DNA of 32,025 bases, from contig CANGAW010000037.1 of NCBI GenBank assembly GCA_947451925.1, positions 1 to 32,025 on the forward strand, in the 5' to 3' direction. The DNA comes from Burkholderiales bacterium (lineage in GTDB: Bacteria; Pseudomonadota; Gammaproteobacteria; Burkholderiales; Burkholderiaceae_D). Under the pieces are notes generated by a model. It was not told the origin of the DNA. It saw nothing but the letters and a program-made list of their open reading frames with translations, and ran no database searches. The position numbers and the translations under genes are program-made. Below, piece by piece: positions 7,187-17,396 of this stretch (its first letter is position 1; the number at the start of each line of letters is the position of its first letter).

Positions 7187-8707
7187 ATGACAACCGAGCA
7201 GCGTCCTGTAATTTCCCACTTTATTAATGGTCAGCATGTTGATTCTGACAGTGGCCGTAAGCAGGCCGTATTCAATCCGGCAACCGGTGCTCCGGTAGCA
7301 GATGTCGTTCTCGGTAGTGCTGCCGAGGTCAATGCGGCAGTGGCAGCAGCCAGTGCTGCTGCGCCTGCATGGGCCGATACTGCGCCTCTCAAACGGGCCA
7401 GGGTCTTATCCAAATTTAAGGAGCTGCTCGAAAAAAACCACGATGCACTGGCAGCAGCCATTACACGTGAACACGGCAAAGTGTTTTCAGACGCCAAGGG
7501 CGAGGTGACGCGTGGATTGGAAATTGTCGAATTCGCTTGTGGTATTCCGCAGTTATTGAAAACACAGTTCAGTGACAACATTGGCGGTGGTATCGATAAC
7601 TGGCAATTACGTCAGCCTTTAGGTGTCACTGCAGGTATAACGCCGTTTAACTTCCCGGTTATGGTCCCTTTGTGGATGGCCCCGATGGCTATAGCCTGCG
7701 GCAATAGTTTTGTGCTGAAACCTTCCGAGCGTGACCCGACACCATCCATGATGATGGCAGAGCTATTTAAAAAAGCCGGTTTGCCTGACGGCGTTTTCAA
7801 TGTTGTCCAGGGTGACAAATTAGCAGTCGATACTTTGTTGCATCATCCGGATGTAAAGGCGATTTCCTTTGTCGGCTCGACACCTATTGCCGAATATATT
7901 TATACCGAAGGCAGTAAGCGCAAAGGTGCTTACCCATTGCGGGTGCAAGCTTTGGGCGGCGCGAAAAATCATTTGGTTGTGATGCCGGACGCCAATCTTG
8001 ATCAGGCAGTGGATGCCTTGATAGGCGCCGCTTATGGCTCGGCTGGTGAGCGTTGCATGGCTATTTCTGTTGCAGTAGCCGTCGGTAATGTTGCAGACAA
8101 GCTGATTGATGCCCTGGTGCCCAGAGTTAAGGCACTGAAAATTCGTAATGGCATGGAGCCAGACGCCGAAATGGGGCCGGTGGTAACCGCTGCCCACAAA
8201 TCCAAGATTGAATCTTATATTGAGGCTGGTGTGCAGGCCGGTGCGAGTTTGATTGTTGATGGCCGCAATGTGAGCGTAGCAGGGCATGAGCAAGGGTTTT
8301 TCCTTGGTGGCACTTTATTCGATCATGTAACGCCTGCGATGAGCATTCATCAGGACGAAATTTTCGGGCCGGTGTTGTGTGTCGTGCGTGTCCCCGATAT
8401 GGCGGCAGCCATTGCACTGATTAATGCACATGAATATGGCAATGGTGTTGCCTTATTTACATCAGATGGTAATACGGCTCGTGAATTTTCCCGTCGTATT
8501 GAAGTCGGCATGGTTGGCGTCAATGTGCCTATTCCAGTGCCAATGGCATGGCATTCCTTTGGTGGCTGGAAGCGCTCTTTGTTTGGTGATACGCATATTT
8601 ATGGCGAAGAGGGCGTGCGTTTTTACACTCGCTACAAATCCATCATGCAGCGCTGGCCGGAGTCGATTGATAAGGGTGCAGAGTTCACTATGCCTGTTGC
8701 CAAATAA
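7187..8707 (+). CDS. mmsA: (Methyl)malonate-semialdehyde dehydrogenase, CoA-acylating
   Basis: Oxidises methylmalonate semialdehyde to propionyl-CoA, or malonate semialdehyde to acetyl-CoA, with NAD+, CoA and loss of CO2. The 506-residue protein has the aldehyde dehydrogenase fold: [14 protein letters not shown] in the NAD-binding part, [12 protein letters not shown], and the catalytic thiol in GSAGERCMA (Cys290). The general-base Glu of hydrolytic aldehyde dehydrogenases (ELGG) is Ala here (QALGGAKNH), as expected for the CoA-dependent MmsA subfamily. A good Shine-Dalgarno (AAGGA) precedes the ATG. It is first in a tight run with the GMC enzyme (17-base gap) and a permease (7-base gap). That context favours malonate semialdehyde from 3-hydroxypropionate over valine degradation, since no other valine genes are present. 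Confidence 0.95.
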   Translation: MTTEQRPVISHFINGQHVDSDSGRKQAVFNPATGAPVADVVLGSAAEVNAAVAAASAAAPAWADTAPLKRARVLSKFKELLEKNHDALAAAITREHGKVFSDAKGEVTRGLEIVEFACGIPQLLKTQFSDNIGGGIDNWQLRQPLGVTAGITPFNFPVMVPLWMAPMAIACGNSFVLKPSERDPTPSMMMAELFKKAGLPDGVFNVVQGDKLAVDTLLHHPDVKAISFVGSTPIAEYIYTEGSKRKGAYPLRVQALGGAKNHLVVMPDANLDQAVDALIGAAYGSAGERCMAISVAVAVGNVADKLIDALVPRVKALKIRNGMEPDAEMGPVVTAAHKSKIESYIEAGVQAGASLIVDGRNVSVAGHEQGFFLGGTLFDHVTPAMSIHQDEIFGPVLCVVRVPDMAAAIALINAHEYGNGVALFTSDGNTAREFSRRIEVGMVGVNVPIPVPMAWHSFGGWKRSLFGDTHIYGEEGVRFYTRYKSIMQRWPESIDKGAEFTMPVAK

Positions 8708-8724
8708 TCAGTCGGGAGCACAGC

Positions 8725-10371
8725 ATGGAATCTGCAGGCAAATATGACTACATCATTATCGGTGCCGGTTCGGCGGGCTGTGTATTGGCCAATCGTTTAA
8801 CGCAGGATGCCGATGTTTCAGTGTTATTGATCGAGGCCGGAGGCAAGGATGATTATGTATGGATTCATATTCCTGTCGGTTATCTGTATTGCATCAATAA
8901 TCCCCGAACGGACTGGATGTTCCGCACCGAGCCAGAAGCGGGTTTAAATGGCCGCAGCCTGATTTATCCACGCGGCAAGGTGCTGGGTGGATCATCGTCA
9001 ATTAACGGCATGATTTATATGCGTGGTCAGGCGCGCGACTATGAAGAATGGGCCCGACTGACGGGGGACGATAGCTGGCGCTGGCAGCATGTTTTGCCAC
9101 TGTTTCGCGGTGCAGAAGATCATCATGGCGGCGGTGATGAATTCCACGGCGCAGGGGGCGAGTGGCGTGTTGAAAAACAAAGACTGCGCTGGGACATCCT
9201 GGACGCATTTCGCGATGCTGCTGCACAAACAGGCATTGCGAAAACCGATGATTTCAATTGTGGCGACAACGAAGGCTGTGGCTATTTTGAAGTCAACCAA
9301 AAGAAGGGCATACGCTGGAATACGGCAAAAGCCTTTTTAAAATCGGTGAAAAAACGACGCGGCAACCTCGATATCATGACCGGCTGTCATGTAAAACGTT
9401 TGCGCATCAGCGATTCAGTCAATGGCAAAGTCTGTACGGGCGTGGAATTTACCGGAGGTGGCCAGGAGTGGTTTGCCGAATCCGAGCATGAAACCTTGTT
9501 ATGTGCCGGTGCGATTGGCTCGCCGCAAATACTACAATTGTCCGGCATTGGCCCTGCGGCTTTATTAAAACAGCATGGACTCCCGGTGGTGCTTGATGTA
9601 CCGGGTGTTGGTGAAAATTTGCAGGATCATCTGCAGTTGCGCATGGCATTTAAAGTGCAGGGCGTTAAAACGCTCAACACCATGGCCAATAGTTTGATGG
9701 GGAAATTACGTATAGGACTGGAGTATGCAGTCAACCGTAGCGGCCCGATGTCGATGGCACCGTCACAGTTAGGCGCGTTCACCCGCTCTGACCCTTCGCA
9801 AGTCAGCGCCAACCTGCAATACCACGTGCAGCCCCTGTCTCTGGAGAAGTTTGGCGAGCCTTTGCATGGATTCCCGGCTTTTACTGCCAGCGTTTGCAAT
9901 TTGCGGCCGACCTCCCGCGGCCATGTGCGGATAGCTTCGGCTGATCCTTTGGCGGCGCCAAAAATCACACCGAATTACCTCAGTACAGCTGCAGACTGCA
10001 AGGTTGCCGCCGATTCGCTCGCTTTAACCCGTCGCATTGTTGCCGCACCTGCATTGGCAGCTTATCGGCCTGAAGAGTTTATGCCGGGTATTCACTTTCA
10101 AACCGAAGAAGAGTTGGCACTTGCAGCCGGCAATATTGGCACGACAATCTTCCATCCGGCAGGAAGCTGCAAGATGGGGCAGGCACATGATCCTATGGCA
10201 GTTCTTGATCAGCAAATGCGGGTCAGGGGAGTAAGTGGACTGCGTGTTGTGGATGCATCGGTGATGCCGGTGATTACCTCGGGTAATCCAAATTCACCCA
10301 TCATCATGATTGCAGAAAAAGCGGCGCAGTCTATACGGGCAGATCGTCGGCAGCTTCTTGTAAAGCCTTAA
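8725..10371 (+). CDS. hpdH: GMC-family FAD dehydrogenase, probable 3-hydroxypropionate dehydrogenase
   Basis: A 548-residue flavoprotein of the glucose-methanol-choline family. The FAD-binding Rossmann motif is IIGAGSAG (residues 11-18) with its acidic end LLIEAGG. GMC signature 1 appears as GKVLGGSSSINGMIYMRG and signature 2 as GAIGSPQILQLSGIG. The active-site pair is probably His477 (FHPAGSCKMG) and Asn521 (SGNPNSP). Choline dehydrogenase BetA is the closest commonly named relative, but no bet genes are nearby. Linkage to mmsA and a divergent LysR matches the 3-hydroxypropionate locus, where HpdH is a GMC enzyme making malonate semialdehyde, so that role is inferred. A GGGAG ribosome site sits eight bases before the ATG. 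Confidence 0.75.
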   Translation: MESAGKYDYIIIGAGSAGCVLANRLTQDADVSVLLIEAGGKDDYVWIHIPVGYLYCINNPRTDWMFRTEPEAGLNGRSLIYPRGKVLGGSSSINGMIYMRGQARDYEEWARLTGDDSWRWQHVLPLFRGAEDHHGGGDEFHGAGGEWRVEKQRLRWDILDAFRDAAAQTGIAKTDDFNCGDNEGCGYFEVNQKKGIRWNTAKAFLKSVKKRRGNLDIMTGCHVKRLRISDSVNGKVCTGVEFTGGGQEWFAESEHETLLCAGAIGSPQILQLSGIGPAALLKQHGLPVVLDVPGVGENLQDHLQLRMAFKVQGVKTLNTMANSLMGKLRIGLEYAVNRSGPMSMAPSQLGAFTRSDPSQVSANLQYHVQPLSLEKFGEPLHGFPAFTASVCNLRPTSRGHVRIASADPLAAPKITPNYLSTAADCKVAADSLALTRRIVAAPALAAYRPEEFMPGIHFQTEEELALAAGNIGTTIFHPAGSCKMGQAHDPMAVLDQQMRVRGVSGLRVVDASVMPVITSGNPNSPIIMIAEKAAQSIRADRRQLLVKP

Positions 10372-10378
10372 CGATTCG

Positions 10379-11155
10379 ATGACGGATGTTCTTCTTGGCG
10401 ACACCCTGATATTGGCACTGGCCGGACTGATTGCCGGTTTGGTTGATGCCATTGTCGGTGGTGGAGGGCTGATCCAACTACCCGCCATGTTTTCCGTCCT
10501 GACGCAGACTGTTCCTGCCAGTTTGTTCGGCACCAATAAGTTTGCCTCAGTCTGGGGAACCTTATTTGCTGCCCGCACTTATGCCAAGCGCTTATCTGTT
10601 GAGTGGGGTACGGCGCTTCCTGCCGCCCTTACTGCTTTCTTGTTTTCCATGGCCGGCGCCTGGCTGGTTACTCAAACCTCTCCCGATTTGATTCGCAAAA
10701 GTTTGCCCTTTGTTTTGCTACTTGTAGCAATTTACGTTGCTGCACGCAAAGACTTTGGCGCAACCCATGCCCCGCGTTATTCAGGTGTTGCAGAAATAGG
10801 TATGGCCTTGATGGTTGGTGCCATCATTGGTTTTTATGATGGATTTTTTGGTCCTGGCACTGGCAGCTTCTTGCTGTTCTTGTTCGTACGGCTCTTTGGC
10901 TTTGATTTTCTTGGGGCTTCGGCAGTCGCCAAGATTGTTAATGTTGCTTGTAATTTTTCTGCATTAATTTGGTTCGGGTACTCCGGCCACATATTGTGGC
11001 ATCTCGGTTTGGTGATGGCTGCATCCAATATCGTAGGCGCCGTCATCGGAACAAGACTGGCGATCAAGGGTGGCAGTGCTTTGGTTCGCCAGCTCTTTTT
11101 GGTGGTTGTTAGTCTCCTGATCCTCAAAACAGCCAAAGATGCATTTTGGCCCTAA
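10379..11155 (+). CDS. TauE/SafE (TSUP) family membrane permease
   Basis: A 258-residue hydrophobic protein with about eight membrane segments and the duplicated half-repeats of the TSUP family: GLIAGLVDAIVGGGGLIQLP near the N-terminus (about 17-36) and IIGFYDGFFGPGTGSFLLF in the middle (about 149-167). Family members move sulfite, sulfoacetate, taurine-related or other organic anions across the inner membrane, some as exporters. It starts seven bases after the GMC gene, so co-transcription with mmsA is very likely. A role in moving 3-hydroxypropionate, malonate or a related acid is an inference from that linkage only. Confidence 0.88.
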   Translation: MTDVLLGDTLILALAGLIAGLVDAIVGGGGLIQLPAMFSVLTQTVPASLFGTNKFASVWGTLFAARTYAKRLSVEWGTALPAALTAFLFSMAGAWLVTQTSPDLIRKSLPFVLLLVAIYVAARKDFGATHAPRYSGVAEIGMALMVGAIIGFYDGFFGPGTGSFLLFLFVRLFGFDFLGASAVAKIVNVACNFSALIWFGYSGHILWHLGLVMAASNIVGAVIGTRLAIKGGSALVRQLFLVVVSLLILKTAKDAFWP

Positions 11156-11168
11156 ATTCACTGAACAC

Positions 11169-11184
11169 TGTTTCACGTGGAACC
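11169..11184 (-). promoter_or_regulatory. parS-like ParB-binding site, copy 1
   Basis: Read on the minus strand this 16-mer is GGTTCCACGTGAAACA, matching the chromosomal parS consensus TGTTNCACGTGAAACA except at the first base. The CACGTG core is intact. An identical copy in the opposite orientation lies at 11206-11221. parA and parB begin 2.8 and 3.6 kb downstream. Confidence 0.85.
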
Positions 11185-11205
11185 GGCGCAGGGAAGGGCG
11201 GGCAA

Positions 11206-11221
11206 GGTTCCACGTGAAACA
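11206..11221 (+). promoter_or_regulatory. parS-like ParB-binding site, copy 2
   Basis: GGTTCCACGTGAAACA differs from the parS consensus only at the first base. With copy 1 it forms a perfect 16-base inverted repeat separated by 21 bases. No T-run follows, so the structure is better explained as a paired ParB nucleation site than as a terminator. Confidence 0.85.
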
Positions 11222-11269
11222 AATACTCTCGCCTGCTTTTAGAAGTCTCAAGTGCACAGCAAAAGCCCT

Positions 11270-11275
11270 TATAAT
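11270..11275 (+). promoter_or_regulatory. Likely -10 element of the mnmG promoter
   Basis: A perfect TATAAT lies 35 bases before the mnmG ATG. No convincing -35 is seen at 16-18 bases upstream. The surrounding CCCTTATAATC is identical to the -10 region of the atp promoter near 15757. Confidence 0.5.
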
Positions 11276-11310
11276 CCAGCCTCTGCTTCCTGTCTTCCTA
11301 GTGTGACCCT

Positions 11311-13242
11311 ATGGATTTTCCTGCTGAATTTGATGTGATTGTTGTTGGTGGTGGCCACGCTGGTACAGAGGCTGCACTGGCTGCTGCGCGCATGGGGCAA
11401 AAAACACTACTGTTAACCCACAATATCGAAACTCTGGGGCAGATGTCCTGCAATCCTTCTATTGGTGGGATTGGCAAAGGTCACCTGGTACGAGAGGTGG
11501 ATGCGATGGGGGGCGCAATGGCCATCGCAACGGACGAGGCAGGTATTCAGTTTCGTATTTTGAATTCTTCCAAGGGCCCGGCAGTAAGGGCGACTCGCGC
11601 ACAGGCAGATCGTATTTTGTACAAGCAGGCGATACGCTCCCGCCTGGAAAATCAGGAAAATCTCTGGCTGTTTCAGCAGGCAGTAGATGACCTGATCGTG
11701 GAGGGTGATCGTGTAGTTGGTGCTGTCACGCAGATCGGGCTTCGCTTTCGCAGCAAGACGGTGGTGCTGACAGCCGGTACTTTCCTCGATGGGAAGATAC
11801 ATGTGGGCTTGAATAATTATGCGGCTGGCCGTGCCGGCGATCCGCCGGCGCTCTCTTTGTCTGCGCGGCTCAAAGAATTGCAGTTGCCCCAAGGTAGATT
11901 GAAAACGGGTACGCCGCCGCGAATAGATGGTCGCAGCATCGACTTTTCCGTCATGACTGAGCAGCCCGGTGATCTGGACCCGGTGCCGGTTTTCTCATTC
12001 ATGGGAACGGCTGCAATGCACCCGGCTCAAGTGCCTTGCTGGGTAACCCATACCAACACCCATACGCATGACATCATTCGGGGTGGCCTGGATCGCAGTC
12101 CCATGTACACGGGGGTGATTGAAGGCGTGGGTCCGCGCTATTGCCCGTCCATCGAAGATAAAATCCATCGCTTTGCCGGTAAGGATTCGCACCAGATTTT
12201 CCTTGAGCCCGAAGGCTTGACGACCAACGAGTTTTATCCGAACGGCATTTCCACCAGCCTGCCTTTTGATGTGCAGCTAGCTTTGGTACGTTCGATGCGC
12301 GGCTTGGAAAACGCGCACATCCTGCGCCCCGGCTATGCGATTGAATACGATTACTTTGATCCGCGTGGTATGAAGGCTTCGCTGGAAACCCGGGTTATCA
12401 AGGGTTTGTTTTTTGCTGGCCAGATTAACGGTACGACCGGTTACGAAGAGGCCGCAGCGCAAGGCATGCTGGCCGGACTGAACGCCGCCCTGATGTCACA
12501 AGAGCGCGAGGCCTGGACGCCGGGTCGTGATGAAGCCTATCTCGGCGTGCTGGTGGATGATCTGATTACGCAGGGCGTGCTTGAGCCTTACCGTATGTTC
12601 ACTAGTCGCGCCGAGTATCGCTTAAGTCTGCGGGAAGACAATGCAGACATGCGGCTGACTGAAATTGGCCGCCATCTTGGTTGCGTTAGCGACGAGCAGT
12701 GGCAAGCCTTTGAGGTCAAACGCGAAGCCGTAGCGCTGGAGTTGGAGCGTCTGAAATCAACCTGGGTCAATCCGCGCATGATTGCGCAAGCTGAGGCCGA
12801 GCGGCTGTTGGGCAAGACCATGGAGCGCGAGTATGCGCTGGCTGATTTGTTGCGCCGGCCTGATGTCAGTTACGCTAATTTGATGACGCTGCAAGCGACG
12901 GACGGCCGCAGCTTTGCCGGACCTGTACTTGATCCGGCAGTAGCCGAGCAGGTTGAAATACAGGTGAAATATGCGGGCTATATTGATCGCCAGGCCAAGG
13001 AAGTCGAGCGCCATGAGCACTTTGAAAACCTGAAAATGCCGGCAGAATTTGACTACCTGAGCGTAGGTGCCTTGTCGATGGAAGTGCGGCAAAAACTCAA
13101 CAAGCACAGGCCCGAAACTTTGGGGCAGGCCTCGCGCATTGCCGGGGTGACGCCGGCGGCGATTTCGCTGTTGCTGGTGCATTTGAAAAAGGGCGGGATG
13201 CGCGACTTGTTTGCTGCGCCTCTGAGTCCGGACGTCGCCTGA
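11311..13242 (+). CDS. mnmG: tRNA uridine 5-carboxymethylaminomethyl modification enzyme MnmG (GidA)
   Basis: FAD-dependent partner of MnmE in making the (carboxymethyl)aminomethyl group at wobble uridine 34 of several tRNAs. The 643-residue protein has normal length. The N-terminal FAD site is [19 protein letters not shown] (11-29), followed by [20 protein letters not shown]. Family signature 1, [12 protein letters not shown], spans 274-285 with the conserved Cys278, and signature 2, [16 protein letters not shown], starts at 374. The C-terminal helical domain ends with the MnmE-contacting region ([10 protein letters not shown]). The stop codon is directly followed by the rsmG ATG, so the two are translationally linked. 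Upstream lie a TATAAT element and a pair of parS-like sites. Confidence 0.98.
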   Translation: MDFPAEFDVIVVGGGHAGTEAALAAARMGQKTLLLTHNIETLGQMSCNPSIGGIGKGHLVREVDAMGGAMAIATDEAGIQFRILNSSKGPAVRATRAQADRILYKQAIRSRLENQENLWLFQQAVDDLIVEGDRVVGAVTQIGLRFRSKTVVLTAGTFLDGKIHVGLNNYAAGRAGDPPALSLSARLKELQLPQGRLKTGTPPRIDGRSIDFSVMTEQPGDLDPVPVFSFMGTAAMHPAQVPCWVTHTNTHTHDIIRGGLDRSPMYTGVIEGVGPRYCPSIEDKIHRFAGKDSHQIFLEPEGLTTNEFYPNGISTSLPFDVQLALVRSMRGLENAHILRPGYAIEYDYFDPRGMKASLETRVIKGLFFAGQINGTTGYEEAAAQGMLAGLNAALMSQEREAWTPGRDEAYLGVLVDDLITQGVLEPYRMFTSRAEYRLSLREDNADMRLTEIGRHLGCVSDEQWQAFEVKREAVALELERLKSTWVNPRMIAQAEAERLLGKTMEREYALADLLRRPDVSYANLMTLQATDGRSFAGPVLDPAVAEQVEIQVKYAGYIDRQAKEVERHEHFENLKMPAEFDYLSVGALSMEVRQKLNKHRPETLGQASRIAGVTPAAISLLLVHLKKGGMRDLFAAPLSPDVA

Positions 13243-13914
13243 ATGGCAGTCGCTTTCGATCGCGCTGCGCTGGGCAGCATCTTGCACGAAGGCGGGCAAA
13301 GTCTGGGCCTGAATTTGTCGCAAAACCAGGTTGAAAAATTGCTGGATTACCTTGCGCTGTTAATTAAATGGAATGCCGTCTACAACCTGACCTCAGTCCG
13401 TGATCCGCGCCAGATGGTCACGCAGCATTTGCTCGACGCCATGGCTTCCTTGCCAGCCTTTGCGGGTGCTGCGCATGTGCTTGATGTCGGCTCTGGCGGG
13501 GGTTTGCCGGGTGTGGTGCTGGCAATCTGCGCACAGGAAGCGCAGCCGCAGATGCGGATCGACATGATCGATACTGTTAGCAAAAAAACAGCATTTTTAA
13601 CGCAAGTGAAAGTCGAGTTGCGGTTGACGAACACGACGATTCATACGGGGCGCGTTGAAGCCTTGCAAGTTAAGCAAAAGTTTGACCGGATTACTTCGCG
13701 AGCCTTTGCCGAACTGGCTGACTTTATCAACTGGTCTGGCCATTTGCTGGAAGAGGGCGGACAAATGATTGCCTTGAAAGGGCAGGCACCATCGGAAGAG
13801 ATGACGCGCATCCCACAGGGATGGCGAGTTGAACAATTGCTTGCTTTGCAGGTGCCAGGAATGGATGCACAAAGACATCTGGTTATCATCGAGCGAGCCG
13901 GTGCATCGCAATAA
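13243..13914 (+). CDS. rsmG: 16S rRNA (guanine-527-N7)-methyltransferase RsmG (GidB)
   Basis: Methylates N7 of G527 in the 530 loop of 16S rRNA using S-adenosylmethionine; loss of it gives low-level streptomycin resistance in several bacteria. The 223-residue product is of family length. The SAM-binding motif is VLDVGSGGGLPGVVLAI (79-95). The second strand acid lies in IDMIDTVSKKTAFL, and SRAFAEL is a typical GidB block, with YNLTSVRDP near residue 47. The ATG abuts the mnmG TGA without a spacer. parA begins 48 bases after it. Confidence 0.97.
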   Translation: MAVAFDRAALGSILHEGGQSLGLNLSQNQVEKLLDYLALLIKWNAVYNLTSVRDPRQMVTQHLLDAMASLPAFAGAAHVLDVGSGGGLPGVVLAICAQEAQPQMRIDMIDTVSKKTAFLTQVKVELRLTNTTIHTGRVEALQVKQKFDRITSRAFAELADFINWSGHLLEEGGQMIALKGQAPSEEMTRIPQGWRVEQLLALQVPGMDAQRHLVIIERAGASQ

Positions 13915-13962
13915 AAATACCAGAACATTCCTTTCAATTCGGGAACATCAAGAAAAAAATCC

Positions 13963-14733
13963 ATGGCTAAAATATTTTGCGTTGCCAATCAAAAGGGTGG
14001 AGTGGGCAAGACGACGACGGCCGTCAACCTTGCCGCAGCACTGGCCAATATCAAACAGCGGGTGCTGCTGATCGACCTCGACCCGCAGGGTAATGCAACC
14101 ATGGGTGCAGGCATTGACAAGGCCAAGCTGCCGTCTTCGGTGTATCAGGTGTTGCTTGGCATGGGCGATATTAAGGATGCCCGTCAGACCTCCGAAACCG
14201 GGCGTTTTGATGTACTGCCAGCGAACCGCGATCTGGCGGGTGCCGAAGTGGAAATGGTGGAGCTGGAGAACCGGGAAACGCGTCTTAAAACGGCTTTGGC
14301 CGCAGTGCTTGATGACTATGACTTCATTCTGATCGATTGCCCGCCAGCGCTGTCTATGCTGACCCTGAACGGCTTGTGTGCAGCGCACGGCGTGATCATT
14401 CCGATGCAGTGTGAATACTATGCACTAGAAGGCCTGTCTGACCTGGTCAACACCATCAAGATTGTGCATGCCAAACTCAACCCTGATCTGAAAGTCATCG
14501 GCCTTTTGCGCGTCATGTTTGATCCGCGCATGATGCTCTCGCAACAAGTGTCGTCCCAGCTGGAGCAGCACTTTGGCGACAAGGTATTCAAGTCCATCAT
14601 TCCACGCAACGTACGTCTGGCTGAGGCGCCATCCTATGGTGTGCCCGGTGTGAACTTTGATGCCGGTGCCAAGGGTGCACAGGCCTATATAGCGTTTGGC
14701 AAAGAGCTGGTAGAGCGCATACAAAAAATCTAA
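13963..14733 (+). CDS. parA: Chromosome-partitioning ATPase ParA (Soj)
   Basis: A deviant-Walker ATPase that binds DNA non-specifically in its ATP form and drives segregation of ParB-parS complexes at the chromosome origin region. The 256-residue protein starts MAKIFCVANQKGGVGKTTTA, with the deviant Walker A KGGVGKT at 11-17 and its signature lysine. The A' motif is LLIDLDPQGNAT and Walker B is FILIDCPPALS. There is no N-terminal helix-turn-helix extension, so this is the chromosomal short form rather than a plasmid P1-type ParA. The ribosome site before the ATG is weak. parB follows after 45 bases. Confidence 0.97.
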   Translation: MAKIFCVANQKGGVGKTTTAVNLAAALANIKQRVLLIDLDPQGNATMGAGIDKAKLPSSVYQVLLGMGDIKDARQTSETGRFDVLPANRDLAGAEVEMVELENRETRLKTALAAVLDDYDFILIDCPPALSMLTLNGLCAAHGVIIPMQCEYYALEGLSDLVNTIKIVHAKLNPDLKVIGLLRVMFDPRMMLSQQVSSQLEQHFGDKVFKSIIPRNVRLAEAPSYGVPGVNFDAGAKGAQAYIAFGKELVERIQKI

Positions 14734-14778
14734 AAGGGACCGCTCACTACGGATTCCGACATCGAAAGAAAATACATT

Positions 14779-15672
14779 ATGGTTACCAAAAAACAAAAAG
14801 GCCTGGGACGTGGTCTCGAAGCCCTGTTGGGCGGCTCTTCCGATTTTACTGCCGACATTCCAGTAGTTAGTGGTGCGCCTTCAATTTTGCCGGTCAGCCA
14901 GCTACAGGCAGGCAAATACCAACCGCGCACCCAGATGGATGAGGGCGCGCTCAATGAGCTGGCCGACTCCATTCGTGGCCAGGGCCTGCTGCAACCTATT
15001 CTGGTTCGCCCCATCAGTCATGGCAAGGCAGGCATTGCTTATGAAATCATTGCCGGCGAGCGGCGTTTTCGTGCGGCTCAGCTGGCTGGTCTGAACGAAG
15101 TGCCTGTATTGGTTAAAGAAGTTGATGACCAGTCTGCCGCAGCGATGGCGCTGATTGAAAACATGCAGCGCGAGGACTTGAATCCCCTCGAAGAAGCGAA
15201 GGGCATACAAAGGTTGGTGGGGGACTTTGATTTCACGCATGAACAAGCGGCAGTTGCCGTCGGCCGCTCGCGCAGCGCAGTATCGAACCTGTTGCGACTG
15301 CTGAATCTGGCCAAGCCGGTACAAGCGATGTTGATGGCCAATGACCTCGACATGGGGCACGCCCGAGCCTTGCTGGCGGTGGACGCGGCAACGCAGATTA
15401 TTCTGGCCCACGAAATCATCGCCAAACGCTTGTCGGTTCGCGAAGCGGAAAAACTGGTTGTCAGAACCAGTACGGGTCAGACCGTCAAAGCGGGTAAGGC
15501 ATCCAAAGAAAAATCACGGGACCTGAAAAGCCTGGAAGAAGAGTTATCGGACGCCTTGATGACGACAGTCACCATCAAGCAGGGCGCGCGAAACAAAGGC
15601 GAGCTGGTGATTGCATTTTCCAGCCTAGACCAGCTTGACGGCATTATTGCCCGGCTGCGAACTGCTGGATAA
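14779..15672 (+). CDS. parB: Chromosome-partitioning protein ParB (Spo0J), parS-binding CTPase
   Basis: Binds parS, loads as a CTP-dependent sliding clamp and recruits SMC; its N-terminus stimulates ParA. The 297-residue protein begins with the ParA-contact segment LGRGLEALLGG (9-19). CTP-binding motifs are visible as GQGLLQPILVRP (68-79), GERRFRAAQLAG (93-104) and ENMQREDLNPLEEA (127-140). The helix-turn-helix that reads parS is FTHEQAAVAVGRSRSAVSNL (152-171). The C-terminal dimerisation domain ends LDQLDGIIARLRTAG. Two near-consensus parS sites lie upstream of mnmG at 11169-11221. Confidence 0.97.
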   Translation: MVTKKQKGLGRGLEALLGGSSDFTADIPVVSGAPSILPVSQLQAGKYQPRTQMDEGALNELADSIRGQGLLQPILVRPISHGKAGIAYEIIAGERRFRAAQLAGLNEVPVLVKEVDDQSAAAMALIENMQREDLNPLEEAKGIQRLVGDFDFTHEQAAVAVGRSRSAVSNLLRLLNLAKPVQAMLMANDLDMGHARALLAVDAATQIILAHEIIAKRLSVREAEKLVVRTSTGQTVKAGKASKEKSRDLKSLEEELSDALMTTVTIKQGARNKGELVIAFSSLDQLDGIIARLRTAG

Positions 15673-15732
15673 GCTGTAGTTGTTACAACAAGAAAATCTT
15701 CTTTCAAATAAAGATTCCTTATCGGCAAAAAT

Positions 15733-15762
15733 TTGACCCAGATCGGCGAAAACCCTTATAAT
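15733..15762 (+). promoter_or_regulatory. Sigma70-type promoter of the atp operon
   Basis: TTGACC (15733-15738), an 18-base spacer and TATAAT (15757-15762) form a strong promoter. It lies in the 181-base gap after parB and about 90 bases upstream of atpI, leaving a long 5' leader. Confidence 0.8.
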
Positions 15763-15782
15763 CACGCGCTGCTAGTAACACG

Positions 15783-15819
15783 CCATCTCACCACACCATC
15801 TCGTAGTAAGGGTTGGTGT
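15783..15819 (+). other. Leader of the atp transcript with small dyad and repeat
   Basis: The leader between the promoter and atpI contains CCATCTC twice (15783-15789 and 15796-15802) and a dyad ACACCA (15793-15798) / TGGTGT (15814-15819) with a 15-base loop. This could be simple leader structure; no known riboswitch was recognised. Confidence 0.25.
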
Positions 15820-15853
15820 ACGAATAAGCTCCCGGCTTGATTGAATTGCATTT

Positions 15854-17030
<1,177 letters not shown>

Positions 17031-17081
17031 TCCGTTTTTGCAGGTTTTGGGTTTTACTATTTTTTGACTTTGACTATCTAA

Positions 17082-17333
<252 letters not shown>

Positions 17334-17351
17334 TTCCAACATTCTCATCGT

Positions 17352-17369
17352 GCCGGGGACTGCCCCGGC
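17352..17369 (+). other. Intercistronic hairpin after atpE
   Basis: GCCGGGG (17352-17358), loop ACTG, CCCCGGC (17363-17369): a perfect seven-base GC stem with no following T-run. Such stems after atpE may stabilise the highly translated upstream message rather than end transcription. Confidence 0.6.
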
Positions 17370-17396
17370 GTCTGTTAATTTGAGAAGGAAATTACC

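Noticed and set aside
7970..8000. MmsA lacks the aldehyde dehydrogenase general-base glutamate
   Set aside because: Expected for the CoA-acylating subfamily, so not a defect.
8964..8972. TTATCCACG, one mismatch from a DnaA box
   Set aside because: Single copy inside the GMC coding sequence, encoding conserved residues; chance is sufficient.
11169..11221. Inverted repeat read as a terminator after the TSUP gene
   Set aside because: No T-run follows and both arms match parS, so ParB binding explains it better.
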